64,000 nucleotides of DNA from Marinobacter salinus (GTDB lineage Bacteria > Pseudomonadota > Gammaproteobacteria > Pseudomonadales > Oleiphilaceae). Under the pieces are notes generated by a model. That model was not told where the DNA came from. It was given only the letters and a program-made list of their open reading frames with translations, and ran no database searches. The DNA lies in the NCBI RefSeq assembly GCF_001854125.1, contig NZ_CP017715.1:3224001-3288000 (forward strand), read 5' to 3'. The position numbers and the translations under genes are program-made. Positions within the stretch are counted from its first letter, which is position 1. Every line of letters begins with the position of its first letter. Positions 19,264 through 27,900 of the stretch are shown piece by piece.

Positions 19264-20565
19264 ATGGGCGACCACCACCAGCCCATCCGTGCCCTTGCCG
19301 CCGACGTTATGCTGGCCGTGGAAAACGGTCAGTCCCTGTCGCAGTGCCTGCCCCCGGCGCTGAATGACCTTCCTCCCAATGACCGGCCAGTTCTGCAGGC
19401 ACTCTGCTACGGAACGTGCCGCTGGTTTCATCGCCTCGATGGTGAGCTCCAGACCAGACTGAAGAAACCGCTGCGGAAGCCGGACCGCATCGTCCATCAC
19501 CTGATGCTGGTGGCACTGTTTCAGTTACGCTTCAGCCAGCACGCATCCTATGCCATATTGAACGAATCCGTCGAAGCCTGCCGTGCCCTCGACAAGCCCC
19601 ATCTCACCGGTCTCGTGAACGGCGTTCTTCGCGCCGCGGAACGTGAAGGGGCACCGGAGCCCGAAGACGATGCTGCCCGTTACAGCCACCCCGCATGGAT
19701 GGTGGAAAAGCTTCGCCACAATTGGCCTGAAGACTGGCGGAACATTCTTGAGGGCAATAATGCCCAGGCACCGATGACGCTTCGGGTAAACGCGCTCCGC
19801 TTCAGCCGCGACGCCTATCTGAACCTTTTGCAGGAAGCAGGCATCGACGCCACACCAACCCGCCTGGCGCCTCACGGCATCCAGCTTGCCCGTCCAGTTC
19901 CGGTAGACCGGCTTCCCTGGTTTGATGACGGTGCCGTCAGCGTTCAGGATGAAGCTGCGCAACTGTGTACGACAATACTGGACCTGGCACCGAGGCAGCG
20001 CGTACTCGATGCCTGTGCTGCACCGGGCGGAAAAACGTGCGCGATTCTGGAAGCCTGTGGCGAACTGGCCGAGGTGGTCGCCATTGACGAGTCTGCCGAC
20101 CGGCTGCCCAGGGTCCAGGAAAACCTGGATCGGCTGGATCTGCAGGCCATCCTCAAGCAGGCCGATGCGGCCGCTGTTGACCAATGGTGGGACGGCCAGG
20201 CGTTTGACCGGATACTGCTGGATGTCCCCTGCAGTGCCAGTGGCGTCATCCGACGCCACCCGGACATCAAGCTGCTGCGCCGGGAATCGGACATTGTTCC
20301 GCTGGCCGCGATTCAGCTTGGCCTTTTGAACGCCATGTGGTCTATCCTCAAGCCCGGCGGGCGGCTGGTGTATGCGACCTGCTCGGTGTTCCCCCAGGAA
20401 AACCACCGTATAATCCAACGTTTCCGTAAACAGCAGGACAGTGCCATCCTCGTTGAGCCAGAGGTTCAGTGGGGAAGGGATATGGGCGCGGGGCGGCAAC
20501 TGCTCCCCGATCCGAACAGCCATGACGGCTTTTTCTATGCCGTACTGGAGAAACCCGAATCATGA
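19264..20565 (+). CDS. rsmB: 16S rRNA (cytosine-967-C5)-methyltransferase
   Basis: The protein has 433 residues. An N-terminal NusB-like RNA-binding domain (about 1-135) is followed by a SAM-dependent methyltransferase domain. SAM motif I is [11 protein letters not shown]. The two catalytic cysteines are in [15 protein letters not shown] and [12 protein letters not shown]. It methylates C967 of 16S rRNA. It begins one base after fmt, and its TGA overlaps the ATG of trkA, so the three are translationally coupled. Confidence 0.97.
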   Translation: MGDHHQPIRALAADVMLAVENGQSLSQCLPPALNDLPPNDRPVLQALCYGTCRWFHRLDGELQTRLKKPLRKPDRIVHHLMLVALFQLRFSQHASYAILNESVEACRALDKPHLTGLVNGVLRAAEREGAPEPEDDAARYSHPAWMVEKLRHNWPEDWRNILEGNNAQAPMTLRVNALRFSRDAYLNLLQEAGIDATPTRLAPHGIQLARPVPVDRLPWFDDGAVSVQDEAAQLCTTILDLAPRQRVLDACAAPGGKTCAILEACGELAEVVAIDESADRLPRVQENLDRLDLQAILKQADAAAVDQWWDGQAFDRILLDVPCSASGVIRRHPDIKLLRRESDIVPLAAIQLGLLNAMWSILKPGGRLVYATCSVFPQENHRIIQRFRKQQDSAILVEPEVQWGRDMGAGRQLLPDPNSHDGFFYAVLEKPES

Positions 20566-21965
20566 AGATCCTGATCCTTGGTGCCGGCCAGGTCGGTGGC
20601 ACACTGGCAGAAAACCTGGCAAATGAAGCCAACGATATCACGATCATTGACAGTAACGGTGCGCGGCTTCGTGAGCTTCAGGATCGTCTCGACATTCGCA
20701 CTGTCCAGGGCGAGGCGTCTTATCCGACGTCACTCCGGCAGGCCGGGGCAGAAGATGCCGACATGCTGATTGCGGTTACCAACAGCGACGAAACCAATAT
20801 GGTTGCATGCCAGGTCGCCAAGCTTCTTTACAAGACGCCAACGACTATCTGTCGGGTGCGTGCCAATGCCTACCTGGCTAAATCAGACCTGTTCTATCAG
20901 AAAGACCAGACAAAAGACCTGGACAGCCTGCGCGGCTTTCCCATCGACGTTCTGATCAGTCCGGAACACCTGGTGACCAAACATATCACCCGCCTGATTG
21001 AAAACCCGGGCGCTCTGCAAGTACTTGAATTCTCCAAAGGTCTGACCCGCCTGGTTGCTATTCGAGCCAGAAAGGGCGGCCCTCTGGTCGGTCATGAATT
21101 GTCTCACCTGCGCACCCACATGCCGCGCATTGATACCCGGGTAGCTGCCATCTTCCGGAAAGACCGGGCGATCATGCCTCAGGGAAACACGGTGATTGAG
21201 GATGGCGACGAGGTGTTCTTCATCGCTGCGTCCGATCATATCCGGTCCGTGATGAGCGAATTGCAGCCACTGATAAAGCCGTACAAGCGCATCTTCATCT
21301 GCGGTGGCGGCAACATCGGTCAGCGGCTCGCCCACACGCTGGAAAACCGTTACCAGGTAAAACTTCTGGAGCGGAATCATGACCGCTGTGTGATGCTGTC
21401 GGAAAACCTCCGAAAAACCGTGGTTCTCGAAGGCAATGCTGCCAACAAAGACATTCTGCTGGAAGAAAACATCGAGAATACCGATGTGTTCTGTGCGGTG
21501 ACCAACGACGATGAGGCCAACATCATGGCCTCACTGCTCGCCAAGCGGCTCGGGGCCCGTAAAGTGCTCACGCTGATCAACAACCCGGATTACGTGGATC
21601 TGATTCAGGGTGGCGACATTGATGTCGCCATTTCCCCTCAGCAAACCACCATCGGCAGCCTGCTGACCCATGTTCGCAGAGGCGATGTCGTGAACGTTCA
21701 CTCGCTGCGCCGGGGTGCGGCAGAGGCGATCGAGGCCATCGCCCATGGCGATCACCGATCCTCCAAGGTAGTCGGCAAACGTCTGGATGAAATCAACCTG
21801 CCAGAGGGCGCCACGATCGGTGCCATCGTCCGGCGCAACGAAGTTCTGATCGCCCACGATCACCTCCGTATCCAGCCCGACGACCACGTTATCCTGTTCC
21901 TGGTGGACAAAACCCGGATACGGGATGTTGAGAAGCTGTTCCAGGTGGGCCTCACCTTCTTCTAG
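20562..21965 (+). CDS. trkA: Trk potassium uptake system peripheral protein TrkA
   Basis: The protein has 467 residues, close to the E. coli TrkA length. There are two tandem RCK units, each with an NAD-binding Rossmann domain ([19 protein letters not shown] at the start and [18 protein letters not shown] near residue 235) and a TrkA-C domain. It is a cytoplasmic regulator that binds nucleotide and gates the TrkH/TrkG membrane pore for K+ uptake. No trkH is in the window. Its ATG overlaps the rsmB stop. Confidence 0.97.
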   Translation: MKILILGAGQVGGTLAENLANEANDITIIDSNGARLRELQDRLDIRTVQGEASYPTSLRQAGAEDADMLIAVTNSDETNMVACQVAKLLYKTPTTICRVRANAYLAKSDLFYQKDQTKDLDSLRGFPIDVLISPEHLVTKHITRLIENPGALQVLEFSKGLTRLVAIRARKGGPLVGHELSHLRTHMPRIDTRVAAIFRKDRAIMPQGNTVIEDGDEVFFIAASDHIRSVMSELQPLIKPYKRIFICGGGNIGQRLAHTLENRYQVKLLERNHDRCVMLSENLRKTVVLEGNAANKDILLEENIENTDVFCAVTNDDEANIMASLLAKRLGARKVLTLINNPDYVDLIQGGDIDVAISPQQTTIGSLLTHVRRGDVVNVHSLRRGAAEAIEAIAHGDHRSSKVVGKRLDEINLPEGATIGAIVRRNEVLIAHDHLRIQPDDHVILFLVDKTRIRDVEKLFQVGLTFF

Positions 21966-21991
21966 TTCAAAAACAAGGGTATGAAGACCAC

Positions 21992-22021
21992 TTAGAAATA
22001 CCGCTTTGGCAAGCGTATAAT
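21992..22021 (+). promoter_or_regulatory. Candidate glyQS promoter
   Basis: A perfect TATAAT (22016-22021) lies 70 bases before the glyQ start. The -35 is weak (TTAGAA, 21992-21997, 18-base gap). Confidence 0.5.
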
Positions 22022-22091
22022 GCGCCTTTTTTCAAAGTGCCCCGAGGGAATATCGGAGCGCCACACACAGACCGATCAGTAGGCAGACGTC

Positions 22092-23123
22092 GTGACAGAC
22101 AAGGCAACGAAAAGCACAACACCGGATATCAGGACCTTCCAGGGCCTGATTCTGGCCCTGCAGAATTTCTGGGCGCAGCACGGCTGCGTGGTACTCCAGC
22201 CACTGGACATGGAAGTGGGCGCCGGTACCTTCCACCCGGCCACCTTCCTGCGAGCCATTGGGCCAGAAACCTGGAATGCCGCGTATGTTCAGCCGAGCCG
22301 CCGACCCACTGACGGACGTTACGGCGAGAACCCCAATCGCCTGCAGCATTATTACCAGTTTCAGGTGGTACTGAAGCCCTCACCGGACAACATCCAGGAA
22401 CTCTACCTGGATTCCCTGAAGGCTCTGGGGCTAGACCCCCTGGTTCACGACATCCGGTTTGTGGAAGATAACTGGGAATCCCCCACCCTCGGTGCCTGGG
22501 GGCTGGGCTGGGAAATCTGGCTGAATGGCATGGAAGTGACCCAGTTCACCTACTTCCAGCAGGTTGGGGGTCTCGAATGTTTCCCGGTTACCGGTGAGCT
22601 CACCTACGGGCTTGAGCGAATCGCCATGTACCTGCAGGGTGTGGACAGCGTGTATGACCTGGTCTGGACCGAAGGCCCGGATGGTGTGGTGACCTACGGC
22701 GACGTGTTCCACCAGCAGGAAGTGGAGATGTCCACCTACAACTTCGAACATGCCGACACCGAGTTCCTGTTCCACAGCTTTGACGTGCACGAGCGCGAAA
22801 GTGCCCGCCTGATCGAAGCCGGGCTGGCCCTGCCAGCCTATGAGCAGGTGCTCAAGGCCTCCCATACCTTCAACCTGCTAGACGCCCGACACGCCATCTC
22901 GGTCACCGAGCGCCAACGTTTTATCCTTCGCGTGCGTACCCTGGCCCGGGCGGTTGCTCAGGCTTACTTCGACAGCCGCCGCAAACTCCGCTTCCCTCTG
23001 GCTCCCGAGGCCCTGAGAGAGGAAGTACTGGCCGCGGCGGACGCGGACGCCGCCGATGCCAAGGCTAACGGCAAGAAAGGCAAAAAAGCGAAGAAGGCAC
23101 CGCAGGAACAGGGGAACGCATAA
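22092..23123 (+). CDS. glyQ: Glycyl-tRNA synthetase alpha subunit
   Basis: The protein has 343 residues from a GTG start. The conserved block begins [18 protein letters not shown] and continues [19 protein letters not shown], followed by [18 protein letters not shown]. This is the catalytic subunit of the bacterial alpha2-beta2 class II enzyme charging tRNA-Gly. It is longer than E. coli GlyQ (about 303 residues) because of a C-terminal Ala/Lys-rich tail (about 318-343, [11 protein letters not shown]). That tail is low-complexity and looks disordered. glyS starts two bases after its stop. Confidence 0.98.
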   Translation: MTDKATKSTTPDIRTFQGLILALQNFWAQHGCVVLQPLDMEVGAGTFHPATFLRAIGPETWNAAYVQPSRRPTDGRYGENPNRLQHYYQFQVVLKPSPDNIQELYLDSLKALGLDPLVHDIRFVEDNWESPTLGAWGLGWEIWLNGMEVTQFTYFQQVGGLECFPVTGELTYGLERIAMYLQGVDSVYDLVWTEGPDGVVTYGDVFHQQEVEMSTYNFEHADTEFLFHSFDVHERESARLIEAGLALPAYEQVLKASHTFNLLDARHAISVTERQRFILRVRTLARAVAQAYFDSRRKLRFPLAPEALREEVLAAADADAADAKANGKKGKKAKKAPQEQGNA

Positions 23124-23125
23124 TC

Positions 23126-25207
23126 ATGGCAACACAGGATTTTCTGGTCGAACTGGGCACTGAAGAGCTGCCCCCGAAAGCGCTCAAACGACTGTCCGAT
23201 GCCTTCACGCAAGGCATCACCAAAGGTCTGGAAGACGCAGGTATCGAATTCGGCAAAGTGGAAGCTTTTGCCGCACCCCGTCGATTGGCCGTTCGTGTTC
23301 GTGATCTGACCGATGCGCAGCCGGACAAACCGGTTGAGAAGCGCGGTCCCGCAGTGAAGGCCGCGTTTGATGATGCGGGCAATCCGACCCGGGCACTGAC
23401 AGGCTTTGCCACATCACTCGGTGTCACGCCTGATCAGCTTGATACTCTGGAGACTGACAAAGGCGCCTGGGTGGTATACCGCACCGTCGAGCAAGGCAAG
23501 CCGACGGTTGAACTGATGCCGGATCTGGTAGAACAGTCCCTGGCAGCACTGCCGATCCCCAAACGCATGCGTTGGGGCGCACACCGGACCGAGTTCGTTC
23601 GCCCTGTGCACTGGGTAGTCCTGTTGTTTGGCAACAAGGTGATTGAGTCGCCGATCATGGGGCTGACCCCGGGCAACAAGACCCGTGGCCACCGATTCCA
23701 TTGTCCGAAGGCGCTGATCGTCCCCACACCCGGCGATTATGAAATCGTGCTCAAACAGGAAGGTTATGTCATTGCTGACTTTGCCGAGCGCCGTGAACTG
23801 ATTCGTGCCGGCGTAACCGAGCTTGCCGAGAAGGAGGCTGGCGGTAAGGCGGTGATTGACGAAGACCTTCTTGACGAGGTTACCGCCCTGAACGAATGGC
23901 CGGTGCCGTTGATGGGACGATTTGAAGAACGCTTCCTGGACGTTCCGGCCGAAGCACTGATTTCATCCATGAAGGAACACCAGAAATACTTCCACGTGGT
24001 CGCTGCGGATGGCGAGATGCTGCCGCTGTTCATCACCGTTGCCAATATCGAGAGCAAGGATCCCTCCCAGGTCATCTCGGGCAATGAAAAGGTGATACGG
24101 CCGCGCCTGTCCGACGCCGCCTTCTTCTACGAAACTGATCGGAAGACCCGGCTGGAAGATCGTGTCGACCAGCTCAAGCCCATCGTATTCCAGGAAAAGC
24201 TTGGGAGCATCTACGACAAGTCCGTACGCGTCGCCGCTCTGGCAAAGAGAATTGCCGATGCTATTGGCAGCGACCCGGTGATGGCCGAGCGCGCAGCCAT
24301 GCTCGCCAAGACCGACCTGGTTACCGAGATGGTGCTGGAGTTCACCGACCTGCAGGGGATCATGGGGCAGTACTACGCCGCCAACGACGGTGAGGCAGAA
24401 GATGTTGCCAAAGCTCTGAACGAGCAGTACATGCCACGGTTTGCCGGTGATGATCTGCCCACCACTCTGACCGGCTGTGCCATTGCCATCGCCGATCGTC
24501 TGGATTCCCTGGTCGGCCTGTTCGGCATTAACCAGCCACCGTCCGGCACCCGCGACCCGTTCGCCCTGCGCCGCGCCTCCCTGGGCGTCCTGCGCATCAT
24601 CATTGAGCGGGAACTGCCGCTGGATCTTCAGGCCTGCTGTGAATGGGCAGAAGAGAACTTCACAGTACTGACCGAGGACAACACCGCTTCAACCGTGGTC
24701 GATTACATGCTGGAGCGGTTCCGCGCCCACTATGACGAGCTGGGTATCGGCGCCGAAGTCTATCTGGCCGTGCACGCCCGCCGTCCGACCCGTCCGCTGG
24801 ATTTTGACCGCCGCGTCAAAGCCGTGGAAGCCTTCCGCCAACTGCCGGAAGCACAGGCCCTGGCTGGCGCCAACAAGCGAGTGTCGAACATCCTGACCAA
24901 GCAGGGCGGTGACAGTATCGGTGAAACGGTAGACAGCAAGCTGCTTCAGGACAGCGCTGAGCAAGCCCTGGCTGAGCAGGTGAATCAGCAGGCTGACAAA
25001 GTGCTGCCACTGTTCGAGAACGGCGATTATGCCCGTGCACTTCGGTCACTCGCGGCCCTGCGGGAGCCCGTGGATAACTTCTTCGACGAAGTCATGGTAA
25101 TGGCCGATGATGAGGCCGTAAGGAATAACCGTCTCGCACTGCTGAACAGGTTGCGCAACCTGTTCCTGCGGGTAGCGGATATTTCCCTGTTGCCGACAAC
25201 AGGCTAA
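23126..25207 (+). CDS. glyS: Glycyl-tRNA synthetase beta subunit
   Basis: The protein has 693 residues, the usual length. It begins MATQDFLVELGTEELPPKAL, the typical beta-subunit start. It carries the HD-like region (MAERAAMLAKTDLVTEMV), GTRDPFALRRASLGVLRI and a C-terminal DALR anticodon-binding region (ANKRVSNILTK to the end). It works with GlyQ to bind and charge tRNA-Gly. It is translationally close to glyQ (two-base gap) and is followed after 29 bases by gmhB. Confidence 0.98.
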   Translation: MATQDFLVELGTEELPPKALKRLSDAFTQGITKGLEDAGIEFGKVEAFAAPRRLAVRVRDLTDAQPDKPVEKRGPAVKAAFDDAGNPTRALTGFATSLGVTPDQLDTLETDKGAWVVYRTVEQGKPTVELMPDLVEQSLAALPIPKRMRWGAHRTEFVRPVHWVVLLFGNKVIESPIMGLTPGNKTRGHRFHCPKALIVPTPGDYEIVLKQEGYVIADFAERRELIRAGVTELAEKEAGGKAVIDEDLLDEVTALNEWPVPLMGRFEERFLDVPAEALISSMKEHQKYFHVVAADGEMLPLFITVANIESKDPSQVISGNEKVIRPRLSDAAFFYETDRKTRLEDRVDQLKPIVFQEKLGSIYDKSVRVAALAKRIADAIGSDPVMAERAAMLAKTDLVTEMVLEFTDLQGIMGQYYAANDGEAEDVAKALNEQYMPRFAGDDLPTTLTGCAIAIADRLDSLVGLFGINQPPSGTRDPFALRRASLGVLRIIIERELPLDLQACCEWAEENFTVLTEDNTASTVVDYMLERFRAHYDELGIGAEVYLAVHARRPTRPLDFDRRVKAVEAFRQLPEAQALAGANKRVSNILTKQGGDSIGETVDSKLLQDSAEQALAEQVNQQADKVLPLFENGDYARALRSLAALREPVDNFFDEVMVMADDEAVRNNRLALLNRLRNLFLRVADISLLPTTG

Positions 25208-25236
25208 AGCGAAAAGGCGGGAGCGGCCAGAGAGCG

Positions 25237-25794
25237 ATGCTGATCATCCTTGACCGGGACGGGGTCATCAATGAGTACGATGGTAACTACATCTGCTCCG
25301 CCGATGAATGGCACCCTATTCCCGGCAGCATCGAAGCAGTGGCCCGGCTGAGCAATGCGGGCCACCGTATTGCCATCGCCACCAACCAGTCAGGCATTGC
25401 CCGGGGTTACTACGACACCGACGAGCTCGATGCCATGCATGAAAAGCTGGAGCAGCTTGTCGAAGCACAGGGGGGGTGCATCGATTTCATCGCTTACTGC
25501 CCCCACCATCCGGACGACCAGTGCGACTGTCGCAAACCCCTAACGGGGCTGCTTGAGCAGATCCGCGACCACTTCCACCTGGAGTCACTTGCGGGCGCCA
25601 TTATGGTCGGGGACAGCCGCAAGGACCTGGAAGCGGGTTTTGCCGAATGCTGTCTGCCGGTGCTGGTACGAACCGGGAACGGGAAGGACACCGAACGTCA
25701 TCTGGAAGCCCGACCGATCCCTGGTGCCGCGGTCACCATCTACGACAATCTCAGCAAATTCACGGACACGCTTTTAGCGGCAGAGGGCTGGTAA
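25237..25794 (+). CDS. gmhB: D-glycero-beta-D-manno-heptose-1,7-bisphosphate 7-phosphatase
   Basis: The HAD-superfamily phosphatase has 185 residues. The nucleophile motif is LDRDGVIN, motif II is IATNQSGIARGYY, and GDSRKDLEAG carries motif IV. A four-residue zinc site is expected from CPHHPDDQCDC. It removes the 7-phosphate in ADP-heptose synthesis for the inner core of lipopolysaccharide. The position after glyS matches Pseudomonas. A tRNA-Pro gene follows directly downstream, and its promoter begins almost at the gmhB stop. Confidence 0.93.
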   Translation: MLIILDRDGVINEYDGNYICSADEWHPIPGSIEAVARLSNAGHRIAIATNQSGIARGYYDTDELDAMHEKLEQLVEAQGGCIDFIAYCPHHPDDQCDCRKPLTGLLEQIRDHFHLESLAGAIMVGDSRKDLEAGFAECCLPVLVRTGNGKDTERHLEARPIPGAAVTIYDNLSKFTDTLLAAEGW

Positions 25795-25810
25795 AACCAA
25801 AGCGAATCCG

Positions 25811-25816
25811 TATAAT
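25811..25816 (+). promoter_or_regulatory. -10 box of the tRNA-Pro promoter
   Basis: A perfect TATAAT lies 14 bases before the tRNA. The -35 region (about 25788) is poor. Confidence 0.45.
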
Positions 25817-25829
25817 ACCGGCCGTTGAT

Positions 25830-25906
<77 letters not shown>

Positions 25907-25959
25907 CTTTCCCGCTTTTACCTTATATCCCCAGTGCGCAAATTTGCCATTAATACCTT

Positions 25960-27531
25960 TCAAAGCAAAGGCTCAACCGGCAACAACGAAAGCAGAAAAA
26001 CCAGCGTCCGTTTCAATAATCCAGTGTCTGGCTCGTGCCGGTGCCGGATGGTTTCTGTGCCAGTAAACTCCAGCCAGCGAAGATCTCCATCGGAATTAAG
26101 CACCACCTCATAGGCGGTGAACCGAACCTGCTCGGCAAACCCGGATTCCAGGGCTTCGGCCAGCTCCGGGCTTTTTATCAGGAACCCCAGTTCTGTGTTG
26201 ATGTGGGCTGATCGGGGGTCGAAATTGAATGAACCGACGAAAAGGGTCTCACCATCGACCGCGAAGGTTTTCGCGTGCAGGCTGGATGCCGAGCTGCCCA
26301 AAAGCCCCGGGTCCGTCGAACGCTCAGGCGCCAATTTCCGCATCTCATACAGCTCGACACCGGCTCGAAGCAGAGGTTTCCGATATTTCGCATAACCAGC
26401 GTGCACCAGGGCAACATCGTTGGCTGCCAGAGAATTGGTCAGAATACGGACCTGTACACCCGATTCCTCCAGATCCCGGAACAATGCAACACCGGCGTTC
26501 CCGGGCACAAAATACGAGGAAACCAGCGTGAGCGAGGTTTCGGGCGTGCCAATGGCCCGGGCCAATTGCTGGCTTAAGAGACCAGTGGCGGAGTGCTCAT
26601 CCAGCGCCTTGGCCGGATCGTCACTCATCACTTCTACCGGTGCCCAGATAAACGTCAGGTCTTGGGCCAATATATCCCGAAGCATTTCCGAGGCCTCAAC
26701 GGCCGCAACAAACCTTCTGGCTTCGGCGCTTCGCTCCAGGGCTTTCACTTCCAACACGAATTCCGGCAGGGCTTCCTCACGCACCGCCGGCAAAAGCCGC
26801 TCTGCCGGATAAGCAGAGGCACTGGACCAGTAGCGGTCAAAATCTTTTGACACCCGGTTGGCTACCGGCCCGATCGCCAGTACATCAAGGTCCGAAAACA
26901 GAATTCCCGTGCCCGCTCCGAAGTATTCATCGGAGATATTGCGGCCGCCAATAATGGTGGCCTGGTTATCGGCAGTGAAGGACTTGTTGTGCATCCGATG
27001 GTTCAGGCGATCAAACGCCAACAGGTTACCCAGCAACTTGGGGTGTCGGACCACAAACGGATTAAACAATCGCACTTCAATGTTGCTGTGGCTGTTCAGA
27101 GCAGCCAGGGGCCTGTCCATTCCGCCTATGCCATTGTCGTCCAGAAGTAACCGAACCCGAACGCCACGCTCCGCGGCCCGGTATAGCGTATACAGCAACA
27201 GCTTGCCCGTGATGTCGTACTGCCAGATGTAGTACTGAACATCCAGGGATCGATCACTGGCCTCGGCCAGCAGGACTCTGGCGGTGAAGGCGTCAATCGG
27301 ATTCTCGAGGGTCGTGATACCACTAAGGCCGGGATGCTTTCCCGCCTCAGAATTAACCACCTCGCCGAGTCGTGTATCCGCAGTCTGCTCTTGCGAGAAC
27401 GCTTCACTTTGGGTTCTGCCTTTCAGCGGTGGTAAGGCGCAACCGGTCTGGACAAACAGGAGGATGACGATTGCGAAAGTAAGACTGGTTCGCCGATTGA
27501 TAATTTGCAGCAATAGACCTTTCCCGTTCAT
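25960..27531 (-). CDS. Phospholipase D family lipoprotein (cardiolipin synthase-like)
   Basis: The protein has 523 residues from ATG 27531, where AAGG precedes by about five bases. The N-terminus is a lipoprotein signal with lipobox QTGC (about residue 31). Two HKD repeats are present: HNKSFTADNQATIIGGRN (with ISDEYFG after it) and HAKTFAVDGETLFVGSFN (with FDPRS after it). Together they form one active site. The family transfers phosphatidyl groups or hydrolyses phosphodiesters, and the length and lipoprotein signal resemble YmdC/ClsC-like proteins in the envelope. The exact substrate is not shown. It converges with the tRNA-Pro gene. Confidence 0.88.
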   Translation of the reverse strand: MNGKGLLLQIINRRTSLTFAIVILLFVQTGCALPPLKGRTQSEAFSQEQTADTRLGEVVNSEAGKHPGLSGITTLENPIDAFTARVLLAEASDRSLDVQYYIWQYDITGKLLLYTLYRAAERGVRVRLLLDDNGIGGMDRPLAALNSHSNIEVRLFNPFVVRHPKLLGNLLAFDRLNHRMHNKSFTADNQATIIGGRNISDEYFGAGTGILFSDLDVLAIGPVANRVSKDFDRYWSSASAYPAERLLPAVREEALPEFVLEVKALERSAEARRFVAAVEASEMLRDILAQDLTFIWAPVEVMSDDPAKALDEHSATGLLSQQLARAIGTPETSLTLVSSYFVPGNAGVALFRDLEESGVQVRILTNSLAANDVALVHAGYAKYRKPLLRAGVELYEMRKLAPERSTDPGLLGSSASSLHAKTFAVDGETLFVGSFNFDPRSAHINTELGFLIKSPELAEALESGFAEQVRFTAYEVVLNSDGDLRWLEFTGTETIRHRHEPDTGLLKRTLVFLLSLLPVEPLL

Positions 27532-27734
27532 CGGTTGCCTTGCCAAGGGTGCACCGGAGGCTTACATCATACGATCAAGCCCCTCATAATCACCATGGGT
27601 CACCCTGGTAACTCCAGACGCGTGCTGACTATCAAGAAAGGTCCGCAGGCGTGGAGAGGGTGTTGTCATCACTTCCAGAACCGTCTGACGAACAGAGTGG
27701 CACAAGTCACTGCGGAAAACGAAAGGATCGTAAT

Positions 27735-27900
27735 GCAGCGGCGGTGAGCGATCATGTAGGCTGCCGGCCCTAATACCGCCACATCGACAGCCCCGGACAC
27801 TACCGAGTCGATGACACTCTCATAAGAGCTGGCCCGAACTATCTCGACCGGCACCACCCAGACCCTCACCGAAAAGCTCCATAAGAGGCTGGTACTCTTT
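27735..27900 (-). pseudogene. Frameshifted remnant of a PhnD-like periplasmic binding domain
   Basis: Reading down the minus strand, EYQPLMELFGEGLG in the frame of the upstream GGDEF-EAL gene continues naturally in another frame as VPVEIVRASSYESVIDSV and then VSGAVDVAVLGPAAYMIA. That is the N-terminal pattern of phosphate/phosphonate-type (PhnD) substrate-binding proteins. One extra base near 27853-27858 (ggtgg where ggtg would keep the frame) accounts for the switch. Similarity stops after about 45 residues, so the rest of the domain is gone. The remnant overlaps the 3' end of the GGDEF-EAL gene and is not expected to make a functional product. Confidence 0.6.

Noticed and set aside
19525..20523. 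Long minus-strand open frame (332 codons) opposite rsmB
   Set aside because: It mirrors a clear methyltransferase gene and has no recognisable domains.
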